A stretch of 64,000 nucleotides of DNA from Glutamicibacter halophytocola (GCF_001302565.1 NZ_CP012750.1:1426001-1490000); one strand, 5' to 3'; positions 45,992 to 55,007 are shown, counted from the first letter of the stretch. A program made the numbers and translations. Notes: a model not told the origin generated them from the sequence alone.

Positions 45992-46055
45992 AGTCCTGGC
46001 GAGCAGCTAGCAAGTTGCTGGAGAAAGCAGGCTGGCCGCTTGTGGCCCTAAGCGG

Positions 46056-46105
46056 AAAAGAGCTGTGAATCCTCGCCATGGGTGGCAAGAATTCCCAGCT
46101 CTTTT
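46056..46105. terminator. Terminator between the DHA2 gene and the desaturase gene
   Basis: AAAAGAGCTG (46056-46065) pairs with CAGCTCTTTT (46096-46105); TCTCTTT follows on the plus strand, and the AAAA of the left arm gives a U-run for the minus strand. Confidence 0.7.
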
Positions 46106-46125
46106 CTCTTTGGTTCCCGCGCGGG

Positions 46126-47226
46126 CTATGAGCTGACGCGGTAACCGGAAATCATCGGGCAATCGAAGGGATCTCGCGCCGAGAGGCCGACCTTGTTCAG
46201 GTAGGTGATGACCTGGGCGTAGGATTCGCGAATGCTGGCCACAGTGTAGGGGATCTGGTGCTCTGCGCAGTACTGGCGAACAATGGCCGATACTGCTGCC
46301 AGATTGGCGCGCGGCATCGACGGGAACAGGTGGTGCTCAACCTGGTAGTTCAGGCCGCCGAACAGGTGCGAGAGCACCCGGTTGCCCCAGGAAGAGCGTG
46401 CCATGATATTGCGGCTGGTGAGGACCTGGCGGGAGAAGAAGTCGATGCGTGCATCGCCCGGAACCATCGGCATGCCCTTGTGATTCGGCGCGAACGAAGC
46501 GCCCATGTAAATGCCGAAGACTGCCAGCTGCACTCCGATGAAGGCAAAAGCCATTCCGGTCGGCAGGAAAACGAATATCAAGGCAACATAGAGTCCCACA
46601 CGCAAGGCGATGGCCAGCATTTCGCGCTTGCGCCGCTTGGTGCGGTTCGCGGTGAAGAGGTAGCGGATTGACTGGATATGCAGGTTCAAGCCCTCCAGCG
46701 TCAGCAGCGGGAAGAATAGGTACCCCTGGCGCTCGGTGATCCATTTGAGCACTCCGCGCTGCCGCTGGGCATCAGCAGGCTGGAATGAGATGGTGTCCCA
46801 TTCGATATCAGGATCCTTGCCAATGGTGTTGGGCGTTGCATGGTGCTTATTGTGCTTGTTCATCCACCACTGGTAGCTGATTCCAACCACGACATTGGCC
46901 AGGAACCGGCCCAGCTTGTCATTGGTCTTGCCCGAGGACAGGATCTGCCGGTGGGCGGCTTCATGGGCCAGGAAAGCGAACTGGGTGAGCAGGATGCCCA
47001 AAGCCGCGGCAATGAGCAATTGGTACCAGCTGTGGCCCAGCAAGATCGAGCCGGCAACAGCTGAGCCCAGAAGGATGATCAGCACAGATCCCAGGCCCAG
47101 GTAATGTGCCCGTCGACGTCCGGAAAGCCCGGCCTCTTGAACGAGCTTCTTTACATGGAAAAAGCTTTGGGGATCCCCGGGCTTGGCTGAAGGTGCGGGG
47201 GGCTGAAGAACGGAACTGCTACTCAA
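46126..47226 (-). CDS. Fatty acid desaturase
   Basis: A 366-residue membrane di-iron desaturase. The three histidine boxes are HEAAH (about 88-92), HNKHH (about 124-128) and QVEHH (about 308-312), the last one followed by LFPSMPR. Two or three membrane spans flank the boxes. Members introduce double bonds into acyl-CoA or lipid acyl chains; regiospecificity cannot be read. TTG 47226 has AAGGA 7 nt upstream, and a 17-nt-spaced promoter lies at 47293-47321. Confidence 0.9.
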   Translation of the reverse strand: MSSSSVLQPPAPSAKPGDPQSFFHVKKLVQEAGLSGRRRAHYLGLGSVLIILLGSAVAGSILLGHSWYQLLIAAALGILLTQFAFLAHEAAHRQILSSGKTNDKLGRFLANVVVGISYQWWMNKHNKHHATPNTIGKDPDIEWDTISFQPADAQRQRGVLKWITERQGYLFFPLLTLEGLNLHIQSIRYLFTANRTKRRKREMLAIALRVGLYVALIFVFLPTGMAFAFIGVQLAVFGIYMGASFAPNHKGMPMVPGDARIDFFSRQVLTSRNIMARSSWGNRVLSHLFGGLNYQVEHHLFPSMPRANLAAVSAIVRQYCAEHQIPYTVASIRESYAQVITYLNKVGLSARDPFDCPMISGYRVSS

Positions 47227-47292
47227 GTCGTATCCTTGGCTGTTGTAGCGGGCGACATCTCAGTCGAAAGAACTGAAAGTCTCGGCTCCTAT

Positions 47293-47321
47293 GCTTTAAG
47301 CGTACGGTATGCGACTGTGAA
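47293..47321 (-). promoter_or_regulatory. Promoter of the fatty acid desaturase gene
   Basis: On the minus strand TTCACA (47321-47316) and TAAAGC (47298-47293) are separated by 17 nt, about 67 nt upstream of the start. Confidence 0.5.
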
Positions 47322-47354
47322 CCAGCCCTAAAAATACACAGTTTTACCGGCGGA

Positions 47355-48995
47355 TCAGTAGCGGACGGTGAGCTGCCCGTTGGAAATTTCCCAGCGGGTC
47401 GTCAAGCGGACATTCTGCAGCAGCCGGCGGTCGTGGGTCACCAGCAACAGCGCGCCTTCGTAGGCTTCCAGCGCTTCTTCAAGCTGCTCGATGGCCGGAA
47501 CATCAAGGTGGTTGGTCGGTTCATCGAGAACCAGCAGGTTCACGCCGCGTGCCTGGAGCAAGGCCATGGAAGCGCGGGTTCGCTCACCTGGCGACAAGGA
47601 GTCGACCAGTGCAGTGGATTGGTCGGCTTTCAGCCCGAACTTCGCCAAGAGGGTGCGCACCTCGGCCGAGGAATATTCAGGCACAGCATTCTCGAACGCC
47701 TGGCCCAGGGGAAGGTCGCCGGGAAGCTGGGTGCGAGCCTGGTCGATTTCCCCGATGCTCACCGAGCTTCCCAGGGAAACTGTGCCCTGATCAAGGGACT
47801 GCTTGCCGAGCAGGAGTTTGAGCAGCGTGGATTTTCCGGCGCCGTTAGGCCCGGTGATGCCGATCCGGTCAGCTGCATTAACCTGCACGGACACCGGGCC
47901 AAAGGTGAATTCTCCTTGTTGCAGCCCCGCCTCGTTCAAGGTGCACATCACCGATGAGCCGCGCGGCGCGGCGGCGATGGAAAACTGCAGGACCCATTCC
48001 TTGCGCGGCTCGGCCACTTCCTCCAGGCGCGCGATGCGGGATTCCATCTGCCGGACCTTGGCGGCCTGTTTTTCGGAGGACTCGCTGTTGGCTCGGCGGC
48101 GGATCTTGTCATTGTCCGGTGACTTGCGCATCGCGTTGCGCACGCCTTGGGACGACCATTCGCGCTGGGTGCGGGCACGGGAGACCAGATCTGCCTTCTG
48201 GTTTTCAAACTGCTCGTAGGCTTCCCGGGCATGGGTGCGGTTGATGGCCCGCTCTGCCAGGTACGCGTCATAGCCGCCCTCGTAGACGGCGACGCTATTC
48301 TGGGCCAGATCGAGTTCGATAATGCCGGTGGTGCAGCGGGCCAGGAACTCGCGGTCATGGGATACCAGGATGACCGGGGCGCGCAAGGCGTTGATGAACT
48401 CTTCGAGCAGTTCCAGTCCTGCAAGATCAAGGTCATTGGTTGGCTCATCGAGCAGCACGATGTCGAAGCGCGAGAGCAGCAGCGCCGCCAGGGCGACGCG
48501 GGCGACTTGTCCACCCGACAGGGCGGTCATTTCTGTTTCGACCGGCAGGGTGAAGCCCAGTTTCGCGAGGACTTCAGGGATTCGATCGTCCAGGTCCATG
48601 GCACCCGAGGCCATCCAGTGGTCAAATGCCGTTGAATAGGCGTCGTCGGCGCCCGGCTTCTCGCTGCCCAGGTCCTGGGCGGTCTCTTCCATCCGGGCCG
48701 TGGCCTGCGCGCATCCGGTGCGGCGAGCCAAGTAGGCTGCGATCGTTTCTCCGGGGATGCGTTCATGCTCCTGCGGCAACCAGCCAATGAAGGCCGAGTC
48801 CGGGGCAGTGTCCACCGTGCCGGACTGCGCGGTGGCGGCCTTGGCAAGCAGCGACAGCAACGTGGATTTTCCTGCGCCGTTGGCTCCCACCACACCGTAA
48901 ACATCCGAGGTTGTCGCGGTGAAGCTCAAGTTGGAAAACAGGGTTCGGTGGGCGTGGCCACCAGTGAGGTCTTTGGCCACGAGCGTTGCAGTCAT
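47355..48995 (-). CDS. ABC-F family ATPase
   Basis: A 546-residue soluble protein with two ABC domains and no membrane segment. Domain 1 has GANGAGKSTLLSLL, ALSGGQVARVALAALL and VLLDEPTNDLDLAG. Domain 2 has GPNGAGKSTLLKLL, LSPGERTRASMALL and LVLDEPTNHLDVPA. The inter-domain linker (about 245-320) is basic. ABC-F proteins act on the ribosome, either as translation factors or antibiotic protection proteins. The ATG at 48995 fits a leaderless promoter; the ATG at 49016 would lie upstream of it. Confidence 0.92.
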   Translation of the reverse strand: MTATLVAKDLTGGHAHRTLFSNLSFTATTSDVYGVVGANGAGKSTLLSLLAKAATAQSGTVDTAPDSAFIGWLPQEHERIPGETIAAYLARRTGCAQATARMEETAQDLGSEKPGADDAYSTAFDHWMASGAMDLDDRIPEVLAKLGFTLPVETEMTALSGGQVARVALAALLLSRFDIVLLDEPTNDLDLAGLELLEEFINALRAPVILVSHDREFLARCTTGIIELDLAQNSVAVYEGGYDAYLAERAINRTHAREAYEQFENQKADLVSRARTQREWSSQGVRNAMRKSPDNDKIRRRANSESSEKQAAKVRQMESRIARLEEVAEPRKEWVLQFSIAAAPRGSSVMCTLNEAGLQQGEFTFGPVSVQVNAADRIGITGPNGAGKSTLLKLLLGKQSLDQGTVSLGSSVSIGEIDQARTQLPGDLPLGQAFENAVPEYSSAEVRTLLAKFGLKADQSTALVDSLSPGERTRASMALLQARGVNLLVLDEPTNHLDVPAIEQLEEALEAYEGALLLVTHDRRLLQNVRLTTRWEISNGQLTVRY

Positions 48996-49002
48996 GCGGT
49001 TA

Positions 49003-49008
49003 AGTCTA
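49003..49008 (-). promoter_or_regulatory. Putative -10 of the ABC-F gene (leaderless)
   Basis: On the minus strand TAGACT is followed by exactly 7 nt (TAACCGC) and the ATG at 48995, the same hexamer and gap as before the DUF3039 gene. Confidence 0.5.
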
Positions 49009-49029
49009 GTGCGCATTCAAGCACAGAAG

Positions 49030-49071
49030 GATTCAGAGGTTCGAACCCCGCGGGGTCCGAACCTCTGAATC
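49030..49071 (-). terminator. Long hairpin after the carboxyltransferase gene
   Basis: GATTCAGAGGTTCG (49030-49043) and its complement (49058-49071) form a 14-bp stem, and the loop itself contains the palindrome CCCCGCGGGG. The minus-strand tail is only moderately T-rich, so termination strength is uncertain. Confidence 0.65.
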
Positions 49072-49082
49072 GCTGGTACATC

Positions 49083-50591
49083 CTAGTCGGCGGCTTCGCC
49101 CAGGCTCTGGAACTTCAGTTGCCGTCGAGCGAGCCGATGAGCATCCGGGATGGCCCGGGCCAGCGAGATTTCTGCCGCGATCGCGGCGCCCAGCTCCTGG
49201 CAGAACTCTCGAGGGCGGCTGGCAGCATCGACTTGTTCCTCCACCACATGGTCAACCAGCCCAAAGCTGCACAAATCCGGCACCCCGATCTTTTGCTGGC
49301 GGGCCATCTCGGCGGCCCGGTCAGTGCTGCGATGGATAATGGCGCTGGCGCCTTCCGGCGGCAGGGGCGAGAGCCAGGAATTTTCAGCCGCCAGCGTCCG
49401 ATCCGCAGGAAGCAGCGCCAACGCGGCGCCTCCAGTGCCTTGTCCCAGCAGCACCGAGACCGAAGGGGAGCGCAAGCCGATCAGCTCACTGAGCGAGCGT
49501 GCAATTTCCCCGGCCAGTCCTCCTTCTTCCGACTGCACCGACAGCTCGGCGCCGGTGGTGTCGATGATGGTGACCAGGGGAAGCTTGAGCTCCTGGGCCA
49601 ATTGCATGCCACGGCGGGCTTCACGCAATGATGCCGGCCCCAGGCTGGCCGTCTCCGGATGGCGCGGGCGCTGCTGTCCCAGCACCACGCAGGCTTGATC
49701 GCCAAAGCGTGCCAAGGCCAGGATCAGCCCCGGGTCCTTTTCGCCTTGGCCGGTGCCGTTCAGGGGCATTGCTTCATCGGCCGAGGCCAGCAGCATGCGG
49801 GTATCGGGACGGCGCGGGTTGCGGCTTAGCTGCACCGAATCCCACACGTCCTTGGCCTCGCGCACATAGGGCCGGCCGGCCGGAGCCGGGAATCGGCCAC
49901 CGGTTGATGCCGGCAGCAAGACGGAGAGGGCGCGGTCGATCAGGCTCGGCAGCTCCTGGGGCGGAACCACCGCGTCAATCAGTCCCTTGCGGAAAAGATT
50001 CTCTGAAATCTGCACCCCGTCCGGGAACTTCTGGCCATACAGCGCTTCATAGACGCGCGGGCCCAGGAAGCCCAGTAGCGCGCCGGGCTCCGCCACGGTG
50101 ATATGGCCCAATGACCCCCAGGAAGCCATGACCCCGCCGGTCGTTGGGTGGCGCAGGTAGACCAGGTAGGGAAGCCCCGCCTCCTTGTGCCGGCGCACCG
50201 CATCGGTAATGGACACCATGCCCAAAAACGCGAGAGTTCCCTCTTGCATGCGGGTGCCGCCAGAGGCAGGACCTGCCAGCAGCGGCAGCTTTTCGGCAGT
50301 GGCGCGCTGAATCGCCGCCACAATGCGCTGTGCCGCTGCCTGGCCAATGGAACCTGCCAGGAAATTGAACTCCGAAACGATGACCGCCACCTCGCGCCCA
50401 TGGATCCGGCCTTTGCCGGTGATGACTGCTTCATCGGCACCGCTCTTGGTGGCGGCCGCTTCCAGGTCCGCGGCGTACTGGGCGCTGAGCTTTGGCTGCT
50501 GAGGCGCCTGGTCCCAGGATTCGTAGGAGCCCTGGTCCAGGACGATATCCAGCAGCGTGGCCGCATCAATGCGCAGGGCGGTGGTGCTCAT
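49083..50591 (-). CDS. Fused AccD-AccA-type carboxyltransferase
   Basis: A 502-residue protein with an AccD-like N-half (EFNFLAGSIG, GPASGGTRMQEG, HPTTGGVMASWGSLGHI, AEPGALLGFLGPRV) and an AccA-like C-half (RGMQLAQELKLPLVTIIDT, GQGTGGAALALLPADR, LSPLPPEGASAII). No zinc finger or biotin domain is seen. It overlaps the CoA-transferase gene by 4 nt (ATGA). Without a biotin carboxylase or BCCP gene nearby it may work as a malonyl-CoA-type decarboxylase, as MdcD/MdcE do; a plain acyl-CoA carboxylase subunit is the alternative. Confidence 0.85.
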   Translation of the reverse strand: MSTTALRIDAATLLDIVLDQGSYESWDQAPQQPKLSAQYAADLEAAATKSGADEAVITGKGRIHGREVAVIVSEFNFLAGSIGQAAAQRIVAAIQRATAEKLPLLAGPASGGTRMQEGTLAFLGMVSITDAVRRHKEAGLPYLVYLRHPTTGGVMASWGSLGHITVAEPGALLGFLGPRVYEALYGQKFPDGVQISENLFRKGLIDAVVPPQELPSLIDRALSVLLPASTGGRFPAPAGRPYVREAKDVWDSVQLSRNPRRPDTRMLLASADEAMPLNGTGQGEKDPGLILALARFGDQACVVLGQQRPRHPETASLGPASLREARRGMQLAQELKLPLVTIIDTTGAELSVQSEEGGLAGEIARSLSELIGLRSPSVSVLLGQGTGGAALALLPADRTLAAENSWLSPLPPEGASAIIHRSTDRAAEMARQQKIGVPDLCSFGLVDHVVEEQVDAASRPREFCQELGAAIAAEISLARAIPDAHRLARRQLKFQSLGEAAD

Positions 50592-51817
50592 GAGGCGTCG
50601 TCCTTTCGGGAGGCCAGCCACTGTTCGATTTCCTGGGCGTTGGCGTTGAGCACCGGCGGGGCACTGTGCGCGGTGCGCGTGGTTTCGCTGTTGGTGGCTG
50701 GATCGAAGAAGCGCAGCGGCGGGCCAGGCAAGTTGATCTTGCCCAATACCTCATGGTCCACCTCGACGATCAGGCCTTGGGATTTCACCTGGTCCCATTC
50801 GTAGACCTCTTCGATGGTGCGCACCCTGCCCGAAGGGATTCCCGCGGCATCAAGGGCGCCGAGCAGTTCCTCTGCATTGCGGCTGGAGAATGCCTGCTCG
50901 ATCAGCTCATTGAGTGCCGGGCGGTTCTCCACGCGGACGGAGTTGCTGGCAAAGCGCGGGTCATCTGCGGGCAGGCCAAAGGCGCTGGCAAAATTCTGCC
51001 AGAGCTTTTCACTGCCGATGCTGATCTGCACCTTGGAATCCTTGCAGCCGTACAGGCCGTAGGGGGCAATCGAGGGGTGGTGGTTGCCGATGGCCTTGGG
51101 GTTTTGCCCGGCTACGGTGGCGCGCGTCCCCTGGAAAGCATGCACCCCAACGATCGATGCCAGCAGCGAGGTGCGCACGACCTGGCCGCGCCCGGTGCTC
51201 TCCCGCTCCAGCAGGGCGGCCAGCGCGCCATAGGCACCGTACATGCCGGAGAGCAGGTCAGCGATGGGCACTCCGACTTTCTGCGGATCCTCCGGGCCTG
51301 AACCGGTGATGGACATCAGGCCGGCTTCGCCCTGCAAGATCTGGTCGTAGCCGCTGCGATGGGCTTCGGGCCCGTCGTGCCCGAATCCGGTGATGGACAG
51401 GATGACCAGCCGGGGGTTGAGCTCGTGCAGAACCTGGACACTGAAGCCCAGCCGGTCCAGCACGCCGGTGCGGAAGTTCTCCATCAGGACGTCGCTGTTC
51501 TTGATGAGCTCCGCCAGCTTCTCCTTGTGTTCCTGATCTTTCAGATTCAGCGACAGGGAGAGCTTGTTGCGGTTGCAGGACAGGAAATAGGTGGCCTGGC
51601 GGTTGTCTTCCGGGCCGACAAAGGGCGGACCCCAGCCTCGGGTGTCATCTCCGGTGCCAACGGTTTCGATCTTGATGACCTTGGCACCGAGATCGCCCAT
51701 CATCATTCCGGCATGGGGGCCGGCCAGTGCGCGGGTGAGGTCTAGTACCACGTAGCCGCTCAGCGGTCCGGTGGCGGTGCCGTGGATTGTCGTATTTTCG
51801 GCAGTCAGGGAACTCAA
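50588..51817 (-). CDS. CaiB/BaiF family (class III) CoA-transferase
   Basis: A 409-residue enzyme that moves CoA between acids through an aspartyl intermediate. Visible are VVLDLTRALAGPHAGMMMGDLG near the N-terminus, ENFRTGVLDRLG, GYDQILQGEAGLMSITG and the catalytic-Asp region PIADLLSGMYG (D187) followed by ESTGRGQVV. TTG 51817 is supported by GAGGAGG upstream. It is in an operon with the carboxyltransferase below and the MatC-like carrier above (45 nt away). Confidence 0.93.
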   Translation of the reverse strand: MSSLTAENTTIHGTATGPLSGYVVLDLTRALAGPHAGMMMGDLGAKVIKIETVGTGDDTRGWGPPFVGPEDNRQATYFLSCNRNKLSLSLNLKDQEHKEKLAELIKNSDVLMENFRTGVLDRLGFSVQVLHELNPRLVILSITGFGHDGPEAHRSGYDQILQGEAGLMSITGSGPEDPQKVGVPIADLLSGMYGAYGALAALLERESTGRGQVVRTSLLASIVGVHAFQGTRATVAGQNPKAIGNHHPSIAPYGLYGCKDSKVQISIGSEKLWQNFASAFGLPADDPRFASNSVRVENRPALNELIEQAFSSRNAEELLGALDAAGIPSGRVRTIEEVYEWDQVKSQGLIVEVDHEVLGKINLPGPPLRFFDPATNSETTRTAHSAPPVLNANAQEIEQWLASRKDDAS

Positions 51818-51861
51818 TGGATCCTCCTCGAATTATTCAGGTCGGTAGTGGGGATGATCGT

Positions 51862-53223
51862 CTACAGCCAGCCGGGCAGCACCAGCAGTGCCCATGCCGC
51901 AACCGGCCCGGCCAGCACGACGATGCCGCCGTAGCCCAGGACCTGCTTGTAGAAGCGCTCCTTGTCCGTGCCTTCGGGAGCATTGGCAAGAACCAGCGCG
52001 CCGTTGGTGGAGAAGGGCGAGACGTCCACGACGGTGGAGGCGATGGCCAAGGCACAGATCAGGCCGGTGGCGCTGATGGAGCCGGTGTTCAGGAACGGGA
52101 TGGCCAGCGGGATCAGCGCGGCCAGGATGGCGGTGGATGAAGCGAAGGCGGAGACCACGGCGCCGATGTAGCAGATCAGCAGGCCTGCCAGCAGCGGTGC
52201 GCCAAGGTTGGCAACGCCGTTGGAAACATATTCGATCGTTCCTGCTTCTTCCAGTACCCCGACAAAGGTGAGCATGCCGCAGATCAGCAGCACGGTGGAC
52301 CAGCTGATCTTGTTGACGGCGCCCTTTTGCCCAGCGGGGTTCACCAGTGCGAGGAACACGGCGATGGTGATTGATACGAATCCAACATCGACCTTGAAGC
52401 CCAGTGCGATGACGGCCAGTGCGATCAGGCCGATGATGGTCATGATCTGGCCAAAACGCTGTCCTGGTGCCTTCGGAGCGGCGCCGTCGCCGGCGGGATC
52501 GCGGGGACCGTAGGTGCCCGAGCCGCTGCCCTTGAAATCGACATCTGCGGCGTGGGCGCCGGCGGAAACCTTCAGCCGTGCTTCGGCAACTCGTTCGGCG
52601 ATGGCTCCGGCACGCTGGCCAGCTAGCTGGCGTCCGCCCAGGACCAGGTACAAGACGATGGCGATGACCAGGTTGAAGATGAAGCTGGTGAGGAATAGCG
52701 CGGTGGGGCTGAAATCGAATCCGGCTTTTTCAATGAGCCCGTTGACGATGACGCCGTAGACCGCGATGGGGGAGAAGCCGCCAGCCTGGGCGCCGTGAAC
52801 GATGAGCATGCCCATCATCAGCGGGTTGATCTTGTAGCGCTGTGCGAAGTTCAGGCCGATGGGCGCGATGATTGCGACCGCTGCCGGGCCCAGTGCGCCA
52901 ATGGCGGTGATGGCTGCGGTGATGACGAACATGACCCAGGGGATCAACGAGATCCGGCTATCGACCAATTTGACGGCCTTGTCGACGAGGATGTCGATGG
53001 TGCCGTTATTTTGCGCTATGGCAAAGAGATAGGTGACACCCACGAGGGTGAGGAAGAGCCCGCCGGGGAAGCTGGCGAGGATGTCCTTGGTGTCCATCCC
53101 AAGGAAGACGGCGCCGAGCAGGAATGCTCCGACAAAGGCCAAGGCCCCCATATTGATGGGGAACATCGTGGCGATGATGAACATCACCGCCAAGATGATG
53201 ATGGAGACTAGCGCGACAGACAT
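51862..53223 (-). CDS. MatC-like dicarboxylate (malonate) carrier
   Basis: A 453-residue membrane protein of the SLC13/ArsB-like group, with about 11-12 hydrophobic segments. The N-half matches the MatC N-terminal family (PINMGALAFVGAFLLGAVFL, FPGGLFLTLVGVTYLFAIAQ, LGPAAVAIIAPIGLNFA, HGAQAGGFSPIAVYG). A hydrophilic loop at about 205-250 splits the two halves. The ATG at 53223 has AAGGA upstream. It is divergent from the FadR-type regulator and first in the operon. Confidence 0.9.
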   Translation of the reverse strand: MSVALVSIIILAVMFIIATMFPINMGALAFVGAFLLGAVFLGMDTKDILASFPGGLFLTLVGVTYLFAIAQNNGTIDILVDKAVKLVDSRISLIPWVMFVITAAITAIGALGPAAVAIIAPIGLNFAQRYKINPLMMGMLIVHGAQAGGFSPIAVYGVIVNGLIEKAGFDFSPTALFLTSFIFNLVIAIVLYLVLGGRQLAGQRAGAIAERVAEARLKVSAGAHAADVDFKGSGSGTYGPRDPAGDGAAPKAPGQRFGQIMTIIGLIALAVIALGFKVDVGFVSITIAVFLALVNPAGQKGAVNKISWSTVLLICGMLTFVGVLEEAGTIEYVSNGVANLGAPLLAGLLICYIGAVVSAFASSTAILAALIPLAIPFLNTGSISATGLICALAIASTVVDVSPFSTNGALVLANAPEGTDKERFYKQVLGYGGIVVLAGPVAAWALLVLPGWL

Positions 53224-53297
53224 GGGGAATATCCTTTTCGTGAAGGCCGCAAAGCGAGTGGATTTTTGTGTGACAGGAGTCACTGGCTCACTGGCCT

Positions 53298-53326
53298 AGC
53301 CTCCTAGACTCAGAGTGTCTTGTCAA
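53298..53326 (-). promoter_or_regulatory. Putative promoter of the matC-like operon
   Basis: On the minus strand a consensus TTGACA (53326-53321) is followed 17 nt later by the weak GAGGCT (53303-53298). Only the -35 is convincing. Confidence 0.35.
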
Positions 53327-53375
53327 GCAAAATTTCGGTGTAAGTTTGATCTAGGACACATCAGAAGGAGTGAAC

Positions 53376-54086
53376 GTGGCTGAAATCAAGAAGCCCAGGG
53401 CTTTTGCCAAGGTGCAACGCCCCAGGCTCTATGAGCAGCTCATGCAGCAGATCTTGGCCTTCGTGGAAGAAGAGCGGCTGGGTCCCGGGGACCATCTGCC
53501 GGCCGAGCGGGAGCTAGCGGACCAGCTGGGCGTTTCCCGGGCTACCTTGGCGCAGGCGCTGGTCGCGCTGGAGGTTTTGGGCGTTATAGACGTCAAGCAC
53601 GGAACCGGTGCCGTCTTGGTGTACCGTCCCACAGTCGCGACGGTCTTGCGGGAGCTGCATGAACACAAGAACCGGCTTCCGGATATTGTTGAAGCGCGCA
53701 GCACCCTGGAAGTGAAATTGGCGTCGCTCGCCGCAGAGCGGCGCACCGACGATGACCTCAAGCGCATAAATCACGCGCTGGAAGTGATGGCCCAGGAGAT
53801 TGCGGCCGGAGACCGCGGGGAAAAGGGCGACGAGCTTTTCCACGAGGCCATTACCGGGGCGGCGAAATCGTCGGTCCTGCAGAAATTGATGACATTCATC
53901 GCTGAAATGGTGCTCGAAACGCGCCTGGAATCCCTGGGGCAGCCGGGGCGCCCGGAACGGTCCTTGGAATCGCACCGGAAAATCACGGAGGCCATTGCCG
54001 CCGGAGACCCGCAGGCGGCAGCCGCGGCGATGCAGGAGCACATCGAGCTTGTTTCCGACGTGGCCCTGCTGAAGGATACCCAGTAG
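53376..54086 (+). CDS. FadR/FCD-type GntR regulator of the dicarboxylate cluster
   Basis: A 236-residue regulator. The HTH region (about 15-75) shows LYEQLMQQILAFVEEERLGP, LPAERELADQLGVSRATLAQ and IDVKHGTGAVLV; an FCD-type helical effector domain follows (EARSTLEVKLASLAAERR, FHEAITGAAKSSVLQKLM). GTG 53376 has AGAAGGAG 5 nt upstream, so the GTG at 53370 lies inside the ribosome-binding site. It is divergent from the matC-like gene, as MatR is in rhizobia. Confidence 0.92.
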   Translation: MAEIKKPRAFAKVQRPRLYEQLMQQILAFVEEERLGPGDHLPAERELADQLGVSRATLAQALVALEVLGVIDVKHGTGAVLVYRPTVATVLRELHEHKNRLPDIVEARSTLEVKLASLAAERRTDDDLKRINHALEVMAQEIAAGDRGEKGDELFHEAITGAAKSSVLQKLMTFIAEMVLETRLESLGQPGRPERSLESHRKITEAIAAGDPQAAAAAMQEHIELVSDVALLKDTQ

Positions 54087-54110
54087 GTTCCCGCCTGCTG
54101 CCCGTGCGGG

Positions 54111-55007
54111 CTAGCTGCTCTTCATGACATCGGTGATGTGCTGGATCAGAGCCGTGACTAAGGCGGGCTGGCGGCGGCGAGGCATGGTCAGAATCTGCGC
54201 CGTGCGTTCGGCGAAAGCTGGATGGTCAATGCGGATGAATTCCAATCCCTCGCTCAACGCGCTGTCCCGCGCGAATTGGCTCAAGAGCGTCACTCCCGCG
54301 CCCGAGCGCGCGAATTCCATCGCCGGGTTGATATGGTCCGTCGTCAACGCAATGTTCGGGGTCAACCCTGCCATGGACATCGCAATGTCGAACAGCTCGC
54401 GCTGGGTAATGCCCTTGGCGGTCATTGACAGGGGATAGCGGCATAGCTCCTCCAGCGAGATCTGGGATTTGCCCGCCAGCGGATGACCTGTGGCAAGGAC
54501 CGCAAAGGCCGGAGCGGGGCGGGAGTACTCGACTTGCGCATCTCGTTGCAAGCCCAGGGTGAAGACCGTCGCTATATCCGCGGTCCCCTCGACGATTTGG
54601 CGAGCCGCGTCAGCTGATGGAAGCACCGTCAGGTGCACCGACACTTGCGGATGGAGCTTGCAGAATGCGGCGATCGCCCTCGGGGTGACCGAGGCGGCCA
54701 GCCCTTCGGAGCTGACGACTTTGATGCTCCGTGAGATGCCGCTGGAGATTTGGCCGAGGTCCTGGAGAAGCTGCTCGCCTTCTGCCTGGACTCTACGGGT
54801 ATGGGTGAGCAAAAGTACTCCTGCATCAGTGAGTTCCATGCCGCGCGCATGCCGGCGAAACACCGGAGAGCCTATCTGCCGTTCTAGCTGGCTGATTTGC
54901 CGGCTGATCGCCGACGGGGAAACGTGCTGGGTTTCAGCTGCCTCGGAGATCGACCCGGTGGTTGCCACCTCATGGAAATAGCGCAGTGCGGTGGGTAGCG
55001 TTTGCAT
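54111..55007 (-). CDS. LysR-family transcriptional regulator
   Basis: A 298-residue regulator with HTH LRYFHEVATTGSISEAAETQ (about 8-27) and HVSPSAISRQISQLERQIGS, then a two-lobed effector domain. It is divergent from the M20 peptidase and MHS genes, and the shared 127-bp region carries a perfect inverted repeat of LysR-box size at 55030-55054. It likely controls the peptidase-symporter pair. Confidence 0.93.
   Translation of the reverse strand: MQTLPTALRYFHEVATTGSISEAAETQHVSPSAISRQISQLERQIGSPVFRRHARGMELTDAGVLLLTHTRRVQAEGEQLLQDLGQISSGISRSIKVVSSEGLAASVTPRAIAAFCKLHPQVSVHLTVLPSADAARQIVEGTADIATVFTLGLQRDAQVEYSRPAPAFAVLATGHPLAGKSQISLEELCRYPLSMTAKGITQRELFDIAMSMAGLTPNIALTTDHINPAMEFARSGAGVTLLSQFARDSALSEGLEFIRIDHPAFAERTAQILTMPRRRQPALVTALIQHITDVMKSS

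Noticed and set aside
49030..49071. Long palindrome as a possible mobile-element end or att site
   Set aside because: It sits right after a stop codon between two minus-strand genes, as expected for a terminator, and no direct repeats or transposase are near it.
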